Shown: piece by piece, positions 1 to 8,162 of the stretch | Layout of the letters: each line of letters begins with the position of its first letter | Position numbering within the stretch: position 1 is the first letter of the stretch | Origin: Streptomyces orinoci | GTDB lineage: Bacteria; Actinomycetota; Actinomycetes; Streptomycetales; Streptomycetaceae | DNA: 64,000 bases | Reading direction: 5' to 3' | NCBI RefSeq assembly: GCF_003121295.1 | Contig: NZ_PHNC01000029.1 | Coordinates: 1,240,001 to 1,304,000, forward strand | Notes under the pieces: model-generated | The model's input: the letters and a program-made list of their open reading frames with translations, nothing else | The model's database searches: none | What the model was told of the DNA's origin: nothing | Position numbers and translations under genes: made by a program

Positions 1-1043
1 GGGGTGACCGGTGAGACCCCGCCCCAGTCGTCGATCCCGGCGCCGATCAGCCGCCCGTACTCCCCGTCCACCAGGTTGGGCGGCGCCTGGATACAGGCCG
101 AGGGACCCAGGATGTGCCGGGCCACCGCCACCGTGGCCACCAGCTCGTCCAGCTCCGCGTCCGGCATCCCGCGCATCGCGGTATCCGGCTTGGCACGGAA
201 GTTCTGCATGATGACTTCCTGGATGCCGTGGTACGCCCGGGACACCCGGCGCAGCGCGAACAGCGACTCGGCGCGCTCCTCCGCCGTCTCCCCGATGCCG
301 ATCAACAGCCCGCTGGTGAACGGCACCGAGCTGCGCCCGGCATCCTCCAGCACCCGCAGCCGGACGGCCGGTTCCTTGTCGGGCGAGCCGTAGTGCGGGC
401 CGCCCGGCTCGCTCCACAGCCGCTCGGCGGTGGTCTCCAGCATCATCCCCATCGACGGGGCCACCGGCTTCAGCCGCTGGAAGTCCGTCCAGGACATCGC
501 CCCCGGGTTGAGGTGGGGCAGCAGCCCGGTCTCCTCCAGGATGCGGATGGCCATCGCCCTCACATAGGCGATGGTGTCGTCATAACCGGCCGCCTCCAGC
601 CACTCCCGTGCCTCGGGCCACCGGTCCTCCGGCCGGTCCCCGAGCGTGATCAGGGCTTCCTTGCAGCCCAGTTCGGCCCCGCGCCGGGCAATGGCCAGCA
701 CCTCGTCGGGGGACATAAACATCCCGTGCCCGGCCCGGCGCAGCTTGCCGGGCACGGTGGCGAAGGTGCAGTAGTGACACTTGTCGCGGCAGAGCCGGGT
801 GAGCGGGATAAAGACGCTGCGCGAGTAGGTGATGACCCCGGGCCGCCCGGCCGCCTCCAGCCCCGCGTCCCGCACCCGGGCCGCCGAGGCGCAGAGGTCC
901 GTCAGATCGTCACCGCGCGCCTGGAGCAGGACGGCCGCCTCGGCGACGTCCAACGCGACGCCGTCCCGGGCCCGTTTGAGGGCCCGGCGCATGGCGTTCG
1001 CAGTGGGTGCGGTCGCTTCGGGTCGTTGCGAGCTCCAAGTCAT
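1..1043 (-). CDS. fbiC: FbiC (CofG/CofH) F420 precursor synthase, 5' part only
   Basis: The visible 347 codons are the N-terminal CofG half of FbiC. This bifunctional radical-SAM enzyme joins a tyrosine-derived unit to a ribityl-uracil to make the deazaflavin FO of cofactor F420. The radical-SAM cluster motif CRDKCHYC is at residues 85-92, and a TIM-barrel-type sequence follows. FbiC is usually about 860 residues, so the CofH half lies beyond the left edge. The ATG at 1041-1043 gives a normal N-terminus. A free-standing CofG cannot be excluded from this window, but actinomycetes normally carry the fusion. An F420-type LLM gene lies directly upstream on the same strand. Confidence 0.9.
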   Translation of the reverse strand, partial: MTWSSQRPEATAPTANAMRRALKRARDGVALDVAEAAVLLQARGDDLTDLCASAARVRDAGLEAAGRPGVITYSRSVFIPLTRLCRDKCHYCTFATVPGKLRRAGHGMFMSPDEVLAIARRGAELGCKEALITLGDRPEDRWPEAREWLEAAGYDDTIAYVRAMAIRILEETGLLPHLNPGAMSWTDFQRLKPVAPSMGMMLETTAERLWSEPGGPHYGSPDKEPAVRLRVLEDAGRSSVPFTSGLLIGIGETAEERAESLFALRRVSRAYHGIQEVIMQNFRAKPDTAMRGMPDAELDELVATVAVARHILGPSACIQAPPNLVDGEYGRLIGAGIDDWGGVSPVT

Positions 1044-1137
1044 TCCCCGAGCATACGAGCGAGTAGCTTCCGCTCAGGAGGCGCGCCCCCGTGGCCACCC
1101 TCACAGATTCAGCGGCCCCCTCACCGGGCTCAATGCC

Positions 1138-1995
1138 TCACAGGAATTCCGCGTGGGCGTCCAGCGCCCGCAGCACCTCGTCCTCCGGCCCGGTCGGCAG
1201 CCCGACCACGACCTCCTCGATGCCCAGCTCCGCGAAGTGCGCCAGCTTCCCCGCCGAGGGGTGCACCGCATACGGCACCACCTCCGGCTCACCGGGCCGC
1301 CCCGCCGCCGCCCAGACCTCCCGCAGCCGGGGCAGCTGCTCGGTCAGCCCGCTGCCGCCGATCGGCAGCCAGCCATCCGCGTACTCGGCGATCTGCGCAA
1401 ACAGCCCGGGCCCGGCCGAACCGCCGATCAGGGTGCGCGGGCCGGTGAGCGGCTCAACACCCTTGCGCTCCCTGGGCCGCTGCACCGGCTTGGGGTGTGC
1501 CCAGCTCGCCGCCACCGACCCGAACTCCCCGGTATACGCCGTGGGTTCGTCATTCCAGAGCGCCCGCATCAACGCCATCCGGTCCCGTACCAGGCGCCGT
1601 CTGACGGGCCAGTCCACCCCATGGTCGGCGGCCTCCTCCACATTCCACCCATAGCCGATGCCAAAGGTGAACCGTCCACCGCTCAGCAAGTCCAGCGAGG
1701 CCACCTGCTTGGCGAGCACGATCGGATCGTGCTGGGCCACCAGCGCCACCCCCGTCCCCAGGGTGATCCGGTGGGTGACCGCCGCCGCCTGGGCCAGGGC
1801 CACAAAGGGGTCCAGCGCCCGCCCGTACTCCCGGGGCAGCGGCTCGCCCATCGGCGCCGGGGTGTCCCGGCTGACCGGAATATGCGTGTGCTGCGGCAGA
1901 TAGAGCCCGGCATAGCCGCGCTGTTCGAGTTCGCGCGCCAGCCGTACCGGGGAGATGGTCTCGTCGGTGAGGAAGGTCGTGGTGGCGATGCGCAT
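1138..1995 (-). CDS. LLM-class F420-dependent oxidoreductase
   Basis: This 285-residue protein has the bacterial-luciferase-like TIM-barrel pattern, with ITLGTGVALVAQHDPIVLAKQ, a SGGRF-type segment followed by GIGYGWN, and a C-terminal GGS/ADGWLPIG region, all typical of F420-dependent LLM enzymes. It probably transfers hydride between F420H2 and a small organic substrate, which cannot be named. The ATG at 1995 is chosen because GAGGTG lies just upstream and MRIATTTFL is the usual family start; an upstream in-frame extension to 2082 has no family similarity. It is co-oriented with fbiC, 94 bp upstream of it, which fits F420 use. Confidence 0.85.
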   Translation of the reverse strand: MRIATTTFLTDETISPVRLARELEQRGYAGLYLPQHTHIPVSRDTPAPMGEPLPREYGRALDPFVALAQAAAVTHRITLGTGVALVAQHDPIVLAKQVASLDLLSGGRFTFGIGYGWNVEEAADHGVDWPVRRRLVRDRMALMRALWNDEPTAYTGEFGSVAASWAHPKPVQRPRERKGVEPLTGPRTLIGGSAGPGLFAQIAEYADGWLPIGGSGLTEQLPRLREVWAAAGRPGEPEVVPYAVHPSAGKLAHFAELGIEEVVVGLPTGPEDEVLRALDAHAEFL

Positions 1996-2169
1996 ATGCG
2001 AGGGCACCTCCGTGGTCGCGGGTGACCCACGGTAAGCCCTGTCGCGCGGCCGTGGGCAGGATGTGGAACGGCCGACACACAACTGTCAACCTCCGTACCG
2101 TTCCGCTGCCCGCCACCCGGGCGTACAACGGTCCCGACGCCGAGACCTTCGACGCGGTAGGAGGGCGCC

Positions 2170-3669
2170 ATGAACCGGCGCGATGTCCTGAAACTGACGG
2201 CCGCCGGCGGGGCGGCCGGTGCACTGACCCTGGCCCCGGTGACCTTCGCCAGTGCGGAAGGAACCGCTTCGGAACTCACCAGGGCGGTCACCGGCCACCT
2301 GCCCGTGGGCGCCCCCGACTACGTCTATCTCCCGGTCGAAGTCCCGCCCGGAATCCAGGAGATCGCCGTCTCCTACACCTATGACAGACCCCAAGTGCCC
2401 ACCGGGACCCAGGGCAACGCCTGTGACATCGGCATCTTCGACGAGCGCGGCACCGAACTGGGCGGCGCGGGGTTCCGCGGCTGGTCGGGCGGCGCCCGCT
2501 CGGAGTTCGCCATCAGCGCGGAACGGGCCACGCCAGGCTATCTGCCCGGCCCGGTACGGCCCGGACGCTGGCATATCGTCCTGGGCCCGTACACCGTCGC
2601 CCCCCAGGGCCTGGCCTACCGGATCACCATCACCCTCCGCCCCGGCCCCACCGGCCACACCCCGCGCCCCGTCTATCCCCCGCAGCGGGCCCGCGGCCGG
2701 GGACGGGCCTGGTACCGGGGCGACAGTCATCTGCACAGCGTCTACTCCGACGGCCTGCGCACCCCCGCCGAGATCGCCGCGGCCGCCCGCGCCGCCGGAC
2801 TCGACTGGATCGTCACCACCGAGCACAACACCACCTCCTCCCACGCCGCCTGGCAGGGCCTGTGGGGCTCCCCTCCCGGCGACCCCCATCGCGAACTGCT
2901 GATCCTCACCGGCGAAGAGATCACCACCCGCAATGGCCATGTCCTCGCCCTGGCCACCGACCCCGGCGTCTTCATCGACTGGCGCTACCGCGCCCACGAG
3001 CACTCCTTCGACCGCTTCGCCCGAGCCATCCACCGCGCCGGCGGCCTGGTGGTCCCCGCCCACCCGCATGCCACCTGCGTCGGCTGCAACTGGAAGTTCG
3101 GCTTCCAGGGCGCCGACGCCGTGGAGGTCTGGAACGGCCCCTTCACCCCCGATGACGAAATCGCCATCTCCGACTGGGACAACACCTTGGTCAGCGGCGA
3201 CCGTTGGCTGCCCGCCATGGGCAATAGCGACGCCCACCGCGAACCCCAGGTGGTCGGCCTCCCCCAGACCGTCGTCCTGGCCGAGGACCTCTCCCGCCCC
3301 GCCCTGCTCAACGCCCTCCGCACGGGCCGCAGTTACCTGGCCGAGTCCTCCGCCGTCTCCCTCTCCTTCCAGCTGACCGACGGCCATGGCGCCCACGCCG
3401 ACATCGGCGGCCGGCTGCCCTCCGCTCCCGGTACCCCGGTGACGGCCCGCCTCAAGGTGACCGGGGCCACCGGCTGCACCGCCTCCTTCATCACCGACCA
3501 GGGCACCCTGTTCACCGCCCCGGTCCCATCCGACGGCAAGCTGGAATGGCACACCACACCCGCCAACGCGGCCTATGTACGGGCCGAGGTACGGCACCCC
3601 GCCACGATCCCCGGACTCCCGGGCCCCATGGCCGCCATGACCAACCCCATTTTCCTGGGACGGAGTTGA
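2170..3669 (+). CDS. Tat-exported CehA/McbA-type PHP metallohydrolase
   Basis: This is a 499-residue exported protein. The N-terminus MNRRDVLKLTAAGG is a twin-arginine signal, followed by a hydrophobic stretch ending near residue 35. An N-terminal beta-rich domain precedes a PHP-type metal domain. Its motifs are DSHLHS (about residue 189), TTEHN (about 217), an HPHATC segment (about 297) and GNSDAH (about 350), all candidate metal ligands. CehA/McbA members hydrolyse esters such as carbaryl, and others are phosphoesterases, so the substrate is unknown. A GGAGG-like site ends a few bases before the ATG. A short 3' gap separates it from the convergent multicopper oxidase. Confidence 0.85.
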   Translation: MNRRDVLKLTAAGGAAGALTLAPVTFASAEGTASELTRAVTGHLPVGAPDYVYLPVEVPPGIQEIAVSYTYDRPQVPTGTQGNACDIGIFDERGTELGGAGFRGWSGGARSEFAISAERATPGYLPGPVRPGRWHIVLGPYTVAPQGLAYRITITLRPGPTGHTPRPVYPPQRARGRGRAWYRGDSHLHSVYSDGLRTPAEIAAAARAAGLDWIVTTEHNTTSSHAAWQGLWGSPPGDPHRELLILTGEEITTRNGHVLALATDPGVFIDWRYRAHEHSFDRFARAIHRAGGLVVPAHPHATCVGCNWKFGFQGADAVEVWNGPFTPDDEIAISDWDNTLVSGDRWLPAMGNSDAHREPQVVGLPQTVVLAEDLSRPALLNALRTGRSYLAESSAVSLSFQLTDGHGAHADIGGRLPSAPGTPVTARLKVTGATGCTASFITDQGTLFTAPVPSDGKLEWHTTPANAAYVRAEVRHPATIPGLPGPMAAMTNPIFLGRS

Positions 3670-3688
3670 GACATTTGGCGCCCCACCC

Positions 3689-4876
3689 TCACACCACCTG
3701 ATACCGGGTGATCATCCCATTCATCATGTGCCGGTCCACATGGCAGTGGAAGAGCCAGATCCCCGGATCGTCCGCCCGCATATCGGCCGTCACCACCGTC
3801 GCCGGAAGCACGCTCACCACATCTGCCCGATGCCCGCGTACGGCAACGGTATTGCCGTGCCAGTGCGGGCTGTGCACGTCCCGCTCGCCCAGGGTGAGCG
3901 AATACCAGCGGGTCAGCTCTCCCTTGCGGATGGTCAGCGCGGGATGCGTATCGGTTGTCCCCTCCGGCCCGTTGGCGAACATATAGCCATTCACGCTCGG
4001 CTTGCGAAGCGCGGACCAGAACGCCTCCGAGGACGCATCCAGATCCTCGTCCCCAAAGCGCTCGATATTGCGCTCCCGATAAGAGCTCAGCCCTTCGTCG
4101 AACTCATTGAAAAGCGCGAACACTTCACGGTCCACACCGGCCGGAGAACCATCGGCACGCGCCTGCCCCCGACGGCTGATCACAATCGGGCCCACCATTC
4201 CGGCGTGCATCCCGGGTACGCCCATGTCCATGCTGTGGTCGTGGTACAGCCACCCCACCGAGGAGGGGTCGTCCGGCCCCGGCCCGGCCCGTTCGGGCAC
4301 CGGCCAGGTGTAGACATAGGTCTCACCGGGCTCCACCGGCCGGTCCAGCCGGTCGTTCCCCCAGGAACCGTTGTTGCCCGGCGCTCCCTCGTTCTCCTTG
4401 GTGTAGAAGACGCCGTGCGGATGGATCGACGCCGGGAAGGGGGTGTTGTTCCGGAACACCACCTGGATGGTGTCACCCACCTCGGCCCGGATGACCGGCC
4501 CCAGCAACCCCATGTACTCCTCATGCTTGGGGCGGCAGACCAGCTTGCGGAACGTCTTGTCGGTGTACTGCCGGTAGATGGCCTTCTCAAAGACCGACCC
4601 CAGCAGATTGCCCCCCTGACTGACCAGCCTCTCCTCCATCGCCGTAAAGGGCTTACCGGTGACCAGGTTGCGGCACTGACGGGCATAATCCCAGGTCACG
4701 GTATCCGCGGCGATGTAATAGACCCGGGTGACCGGCCGGTGGCCCGGCTTCGGCCCCGGACTCGGACCGGCCTCCCCCCGGAAGGCGACGGGCGACGCGG
4801 CAGCGACCGCACCGACACCGAGGGCGGCCGCCCAGCCTATGACGCGGCGGCGAGGATGGACACTCTTGGCTATCAC
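3689..4876 (-). CDS. Two-domain, ceruloplasmin-like multicopper oxidase
   Basis: This is a roughly 395-residue multicopper oxidase. The copper ligands are complete: HPHG, YHDHSMDMG, HSPHWHG and the C-terminal HCHVDRHM, which supplies the type-1 Cys, His and Met. The region RVYYIAADTVTWDY...LGLLGPVIRAEVGD resembles the cupredoxin repeats of ceruloplasmin and factor VIII more than CotA laccases. RRRVIGWAAALG near the N-terminus is a twin-arginine-like export signal. The GTG at 4876 is preferred, though a GTG at 4912 is also open; neither has a strong ribosome site. Likely roles are extracellular phenol or metal oxidation. It is convergent with the PHP hydrolase. Confidence 0.85.
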   Translation of the reverse strand: MIAKSVHPRRRVIGWAAALGVGAVAAASPVAFRGEAGPSPGPKPGHRPVTRVYYIAADTVTWDYARQCRNLVTGKPFTAMEERLVSQGGNLLGSVFEKAIYRQYTDKTFRKLVCRPKHEEYMGLLGPVIRAEVGDTIQVVFRNNTPFPASIHPHGVFYTKENEGAPGNNGSWGNDRLDRPVEPGETYVYTWPVPERAGPGPDDPSSVGWLYHDHSMDMGVPGMHAGMVGPIVISRRGQARADGSPAGVDREVFALFNEFDEGLSSYRERNIERFGDEDLDASSEAFWSALRKPSVNGYMFANGPEGTTDTHPALTIRKGELTRWYSLTLGERDVHSPHWHGNTVAVRGHRADVVSVLPATVVTADMRADDPGIWLFHCHVDRHMMNGMITRYQVV

Positions 4877-4918
4877 GCACTCACCGTAAGTCGCCCCTCG
4901 CTCACCCCGCACGCCCGA

Positions 4919-5773
4919 TTACGCCACTCTCGCCACTCCCACTCCATCGCCTTCTCCATCGCCCTCTCCCCGGCAGTCCCGGCACAACCCGGGCCGTGCC
5001 GCCCGGAAGGCCCGCTCACACCCATCACACGTCTGGAACGGCAAGGGCGCCTTGACCGGCTCCCGCTCGGTACTGGGCGGCTCCCCCCTCACCCCCGCGG
5101 GTAGCGCCGGAGGCAGCCAGTTGACCAGCCGGTACGCCAACAGTCGCGCGGGCCAGGGGATCGGCTCCAGCGGAAGATCACCGGTCAGCGTACGGACGAT
5201 CTGCCTGGGCCCCACCTCCCGGTCCAGCCACTCCCGCACCCGGGGCGCCAGCCGCCGCACATCCTTCTCCGACAGCACCAGCCGGGGATCCCGCCGCCGC
5301 AGCCCCGCCAGCAGCTCCGCCGCCTCCTCATCCACCGGCGGCAGCGGCTCCTGCTCCACGGACCGCTCCCGCCGAACCGCGGCCCGCCGCTTCACCAGGT
5401 CAACCGGCTTAGCGGGCACGGACCCCGGCCGCTCGTACCACCGCGTCAAGGTCACCACCCGCCCGGTCTCCGTCCGCACCCGCTTCCGCTCCAGATACCC
5501 GGCCCTCTCCAACTCCCGCAGCCCCCGCGCGATCGAGACCTCCCCCTCCCGGAACCGCCGCGCCAGATCCTTGATCCCGATCAGCGCCCCATCGGGCAGC
5601 GACTGCACATACACGGCGATGCCGATCGCGACCAGCGACAACTCCGCATGCTGCGCCAGATGGTTGCCGACCACGGTGAAGTTCTCACTGTGCCGGTGCC
5701 GGATGTGCACAACTCCGGCTGGTGAACCGCCGGTGCGGGCGCGCGCATGCGCGCTAAACTGCTCAGCAGTCAT
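4919..5773 (-). CDS. Winged-helix DNA-binding protein with zinc-ribbon tail
   Basis: This 284-residue protein has a winged helix at about residues 40-115 (LVAIGIAVYVQSLPDG, IKDLARRFREGEVSIARGLRELERAGYL), followed by a wing with the conserved arginine-rich strand. Near the C-terminus, CDGCERAFRAARPGLCRDC offers four cysteines for a zinc ribbon, and then comes a Gly-Asp/Glu repeat (GEGDGEGDG). Related Streptomyces proteins are annotated only as helix-turn-helix proteins. Its role is unknown. The start codon lies 78 bp from the first copy of the ~190-bp element and is divergent from it. Confidence 0.75.
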   Translation of the reverse strand: MTAEQFSAHARARTGGSPAGVVHIRHRHSENFTVVGNHLAQHAELSLVAIGIAVYVQSLPDGALIGIKDLARRFREGEVSIARGLRELERAGYLERKRVRTETGRVVTLTRWYERPGSVPAKPVDLVKRRAAVRRERSVEQEPLPPVDEEAAELLAGLRRRDPRLVLSEKDVRRLAPRVREWLDREVGPRQIVRTLTGDLPLEPIPWPARLLAYRLVNWLPPALPAGVRGEPPSTEREPVKAPLPFQTCDGCERAFRAARPGLCRDCRGEGDGEGDGVGVARVA

Positions 5774-5850
5774 GGGGAAGGTCCTGACTTCCTTGATGAT
5801 CAGGCCCTCGATCGGGATCGCAGTCCCTTTCGGGGGCCGTCGTCATATCT

Positions 5851-6043
5851 AGGGATGGATCGCTGCCGCGACCGTACCGCGCGGCCCGCCACGCTTGCCA
5901 CGTCCTGTCACCTGATGGGGTGACGCGAACCGGTTGGGTGGGTATTGGTTTCTTTCCCCAGTCCTTAACGGGACGTCGGGCCCGCCCAGTTCGCTGCCCA
6001 CCGCGTCGCCGGGAGCTCGATGCGGACAGAAGGGCACCCAATG
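5851..6043 (+). repeat. Copy A of ~190-bp direct repeat (conserved leader element)
   Basis: This segment is nearly identical to 11096-11291. Shared blocks include the CGACCGTACCGCGCGGCCCG region, GGTTGGGTGGGTAT and CTTTCCCCAGTCCTTAACGG. Each copy contains a hairpin with stem GTCACC/GGTGAC whose loop is 6 nt here and 5 nt in copy B, so the stem is conserved while the loop varies. Each copy ends at a GAAGGG ribosome site and an ATG. This looks like a promoter plus structured 5' leader rather than coding DNA. It fills most of the gap between 5773 and 6156. Confidence 0.8.
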
Positions 6044-6136
6044 CCCACGGCTTTCCAGAGGTACGTCAACCTCCCACGCGTCACCAGCACTTCAGAGGCT
6101 GACGTCTGGACCGGGCCGGGATACCGCGACGCTTGA
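6041..6136 (+). CDS. Possible 31-residue peptide after repeat copy A
   Basis: An ATG six bases after GAAGGG (6029-6034) opens a 31-codon frame beginning MPTAFQRYVNLPRV and ending GYRDA. The ATG sits exactly where copy B of the leader places the DUF6879 start, so the translation signals are conserved although the coding sequence is not. It may be a real small peptide, or the stub of a DUF6879 gene lost when the neighbouring segment arrived. No family is recognised. Confidence 0.3.
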   Translation: MPTAFQRYVNLPRVTSTSEADVWTGPGYRDA

Positions 6137-6155
6137 GCGACGCTGCACTCTCCAG

Positions 6156-6680
6156 TCAGAGAGCAAGCGGTAGTTCGGCCAGCATGACCGCGTACAACGG
6201 AGAGTCGGGGAACGGCTGCCGCTCGCCGACCTTCCGGTACCCCCACGCTTCGTACAGCGCCTGCACTTTGGGGTGCTCGACATCCACCAGGAGCGCGGCC
6301 AGATCATCCCGCCGGACAGCCAGAAGCGCCCGGTGCAGCCGCTCCGAGTGCCCGCGCTTCCGCCACTTCGGCCGCACCATCAGCTCGGACACATGGAAGG
6401 TCCGCGCCTTCTCCGGTGCCGGGTTCAGATGCTCCCGCCACCATTCGCGACCCGGCTTGGCGGAGGCTCCATACGCGTATCCGATCGGCTCCGAGCCGTC
6501 ATAGCCGATCACGCAGGAGAATCCGGGATGACTGGACCAGTGGTCCACAAACCATGGGAAGCGCTGGACGAACGGGTCGTCGGCCCGGTCGGCGTAGGCA
6601 TCGGCGTGCACATCCAGAAGCGTCTGCCGGATCTCGGCTGCGTCGTCGTGAGTGAAGTTCCGGACGTCAATGCTGGTCAA
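6156..6680 (-). CDS. GNAT-family N-acetyltransferase
   Basis: This is a roughly 174-residue GNAT protein with the acetyl-CoA motif region FHVSELMVRPKWRKRGHSERLHRALL (a variant of the R/Q-X-X-G-X-G/A loop) and the C-terminal VQALYEAWGYRKVGE. I chose a TTG start at 6680: it overlaps the stop of the upstream regulator (TTGA) and has GGAG six bases before it. A GTG at 6716 is the alternative but has no usable spacing. Tight coupling to the XRE-TPR regulator suggests the two work together, possibly in resistance to or modification of the neighbouring peptide. The substrate is unknown. Confidence 0.75.
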   Translation of the reverse strand: MTSIDVRNFTHDDAAEIRQTLLDVHADAYADRADDPFVQRFPWFVDHWSSHPGFSCVIGYDGSEPIGYAYGASAKPGREWWREHLNPAPEKARTFHVSELMVRPKWRKRGHSERLHRALLAVRRDDLAALLVDVEHPKVQALYEAWGYRKVGERQPFPDSPLYAVMLAELPLAL

Positions 6681-7969
6681 GGTCGGCTCCAATGGCTGCG
6701 GAAGCGGTAGCCCCACTCTCCCGCCAGAGCGGTGTCGGGGGACAGAGTGATGAGATCACGGTAGAAGTCGCCGATGAGCGACCGCAGTCGGCCTGGAATC
6801 GGATATCCGGCCATCAGGTCGAAGACGCCCGAGGCTGTCCCGCACGCCTGGTCCACTTCGCCCTGGTGCAGTTGGGCGAGTGCAAGCCGCGCAGTGGCCA
6901 GCGCGCGATTTCGGTGAAATTTACGGGGGATGGAGGCCAGCGCCCGGTGTGAGGCGGCTTCGGCTTCCGCGGAATCCCCCAGTCGGTCCCGGACGATGGC
7001 CGTGATGGCCGTCAGCTCCGACAGACCATAGAAGGCCACCCACGATGGCCGGGGCACCTCACGCCCCGCTTTGGACAGGGCTTCTTCGGCGTACCCGATG
7101 GACCGCAGGGCGGCTTGGCGGTTGCCCAGCGTGGCGTGGCCGAGCGCCGTACGGGCGTGTGCGAGCGAGGCATACAGCGGATCACGGCGAGTGATGCCGA
7201 TCGCCTGGGCCGCATATGCCGCATCCACAGCCTTGGTGTGTTCTTGACGCTGATGGGTCAGCATCGCATACGAGTTCCACACACGCAGCTGAGCCACCAT
7301 GTCCCTTGCCATACCCGCCAGTTGCAGGGCGCGCTCCAAGTGCCGTTCGGCGCGGTCGGACTGACGCGCGTCAATGGCGGACCAGGCAGCAGTGGCGGTG
7401 TAGTCGGCGGCTACGGAGAACAGGCGCTGACGGACGCGCTGGGTGGCCGCCTTTTGCTGCAGACTGACGGCATGGCGGGCGCCTGAGAGAGCCGCGCTTT
7501 CCAGCGCTTCATGACCGCCCCGGCAGGCATCCAGGGCCATCAGGCCGTCGAGGCCCTTGCGCAGCTCAATGACGTCTGAGACGCCGACCCGGTTGGGGCG
7601 CGTGGACGGCACGGGGGTGACGGCCGCGGCTGCCGTCCCGGCGGTTGCTGAGAGAAATTCGCGACGGAGCACAGGACTCTCCGGGGTGCTGGTGGGGCAG
7701 CGCCTTCCTGAGGGAGGTACGAACCCCAGCTCTTCGGCGGTACATCCGAACAGTGCCTCCAACGCCCGGCGTTGCCGAGCGTGGGGCCAGCGGGACTGCC
7801 CGTTCAGCCACTGCCGTACGGTCCGGTCCGAGATAGTGCCTGGAGTCCCGGAGGCGACAAGCAGCACATTGACCTTGTCAGCAAGCTCGTTCTGTGTGAA
7901 CCCCGCCTCGCGCATACGTGCTTGAAGGCGGACATTGGGCTTTCGGGGTGTGGTCCCTTCCACAACGCT
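6677..7969 (-). CDS. XRE-family regulator with TPR-like sensor domain
   Basis: This is a roughly 430-residue regulator. An XRE-like helix-turn-helix (FTQNELADKVN ... ISDRTVRQWLNGQSRWP) occupies residues 15-75. An RREFLSATAGTAAAA segment follows, which is common in this Streptomyces family, and then about 280 residues of helical repeats (RAERHLERALQLA, HARTALGHATLGNRQAAL, ARLALAQLHQGEVDQA) like the TPR domains of peptide- or ligand-sensing regulators. It is divergent from the HATPase-precursor genes across a ~190-bp promoter region, so control of the graspetide operon is likely. The GTG at 7969 is a judgement; another GTG lies nine bases downstream. Confidence 0.8.
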   Translation of the reverse strand, partial: SVVEGTTPRKPNVRLQARMREAGFTQNELADKVNVLLVASGTPGTISDRTVRQWLNGQSRWPHARQRRALEALFGCTAEELGFVPPSGRRCPTSTPESPVLRREFLSATAGTAAAAVTPVPSTRPNRVGVSDVIELRKGLDGLMALDACRGGHEALESAALSGARHAVSLQQKAATQRVRQRLFSVAADYTATAAWSAIDARQSDRAERHLERALQLAGMARDMVAQLRVWNSYAMLTHQRQEHTKAVDAAYAAQAIGITRRDPLYASLAHARTALGHATLGNRQAALRSIGYAEEALSKAGREVPRPSWVAFYGLSELTAITAIVRDRLGDSAEAEAASHRALASIPRKFHRNRALATARLALAQLHQGEVDQACGTASGVFDLMAGYPIPGRLRSLIGDFYRDLITLSPDTALAGEWGYRFRSHWSRP

Positions 7970-8162
7970 CACGGTATCGAGGGAGCAGGCGAACCACACA
8001 GTCGCGGGCGTCGCCGGTTACGAAATTTCCGGTGCGGTGCGACCAGAGTCCTCGGAACTCTTCCTCCCAATCCGTTGCGGCCGCCGTTGTACTGGCAACG
8101 ACATGCCGTAGTGCCCAAGCGGCACATGGCCCCTTGATCCGCTGCGACGCAGAGGCAACCAA

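Noticed and set aside
2086..3597. 503-codon open frame antisense to the PHP hydrolase
   Set aside because: It is a GC-bias shadow of the real gene; it is Gly/Ala-rich, has no family motif, and the opposite strand carries a complete Tat/PHP protein.
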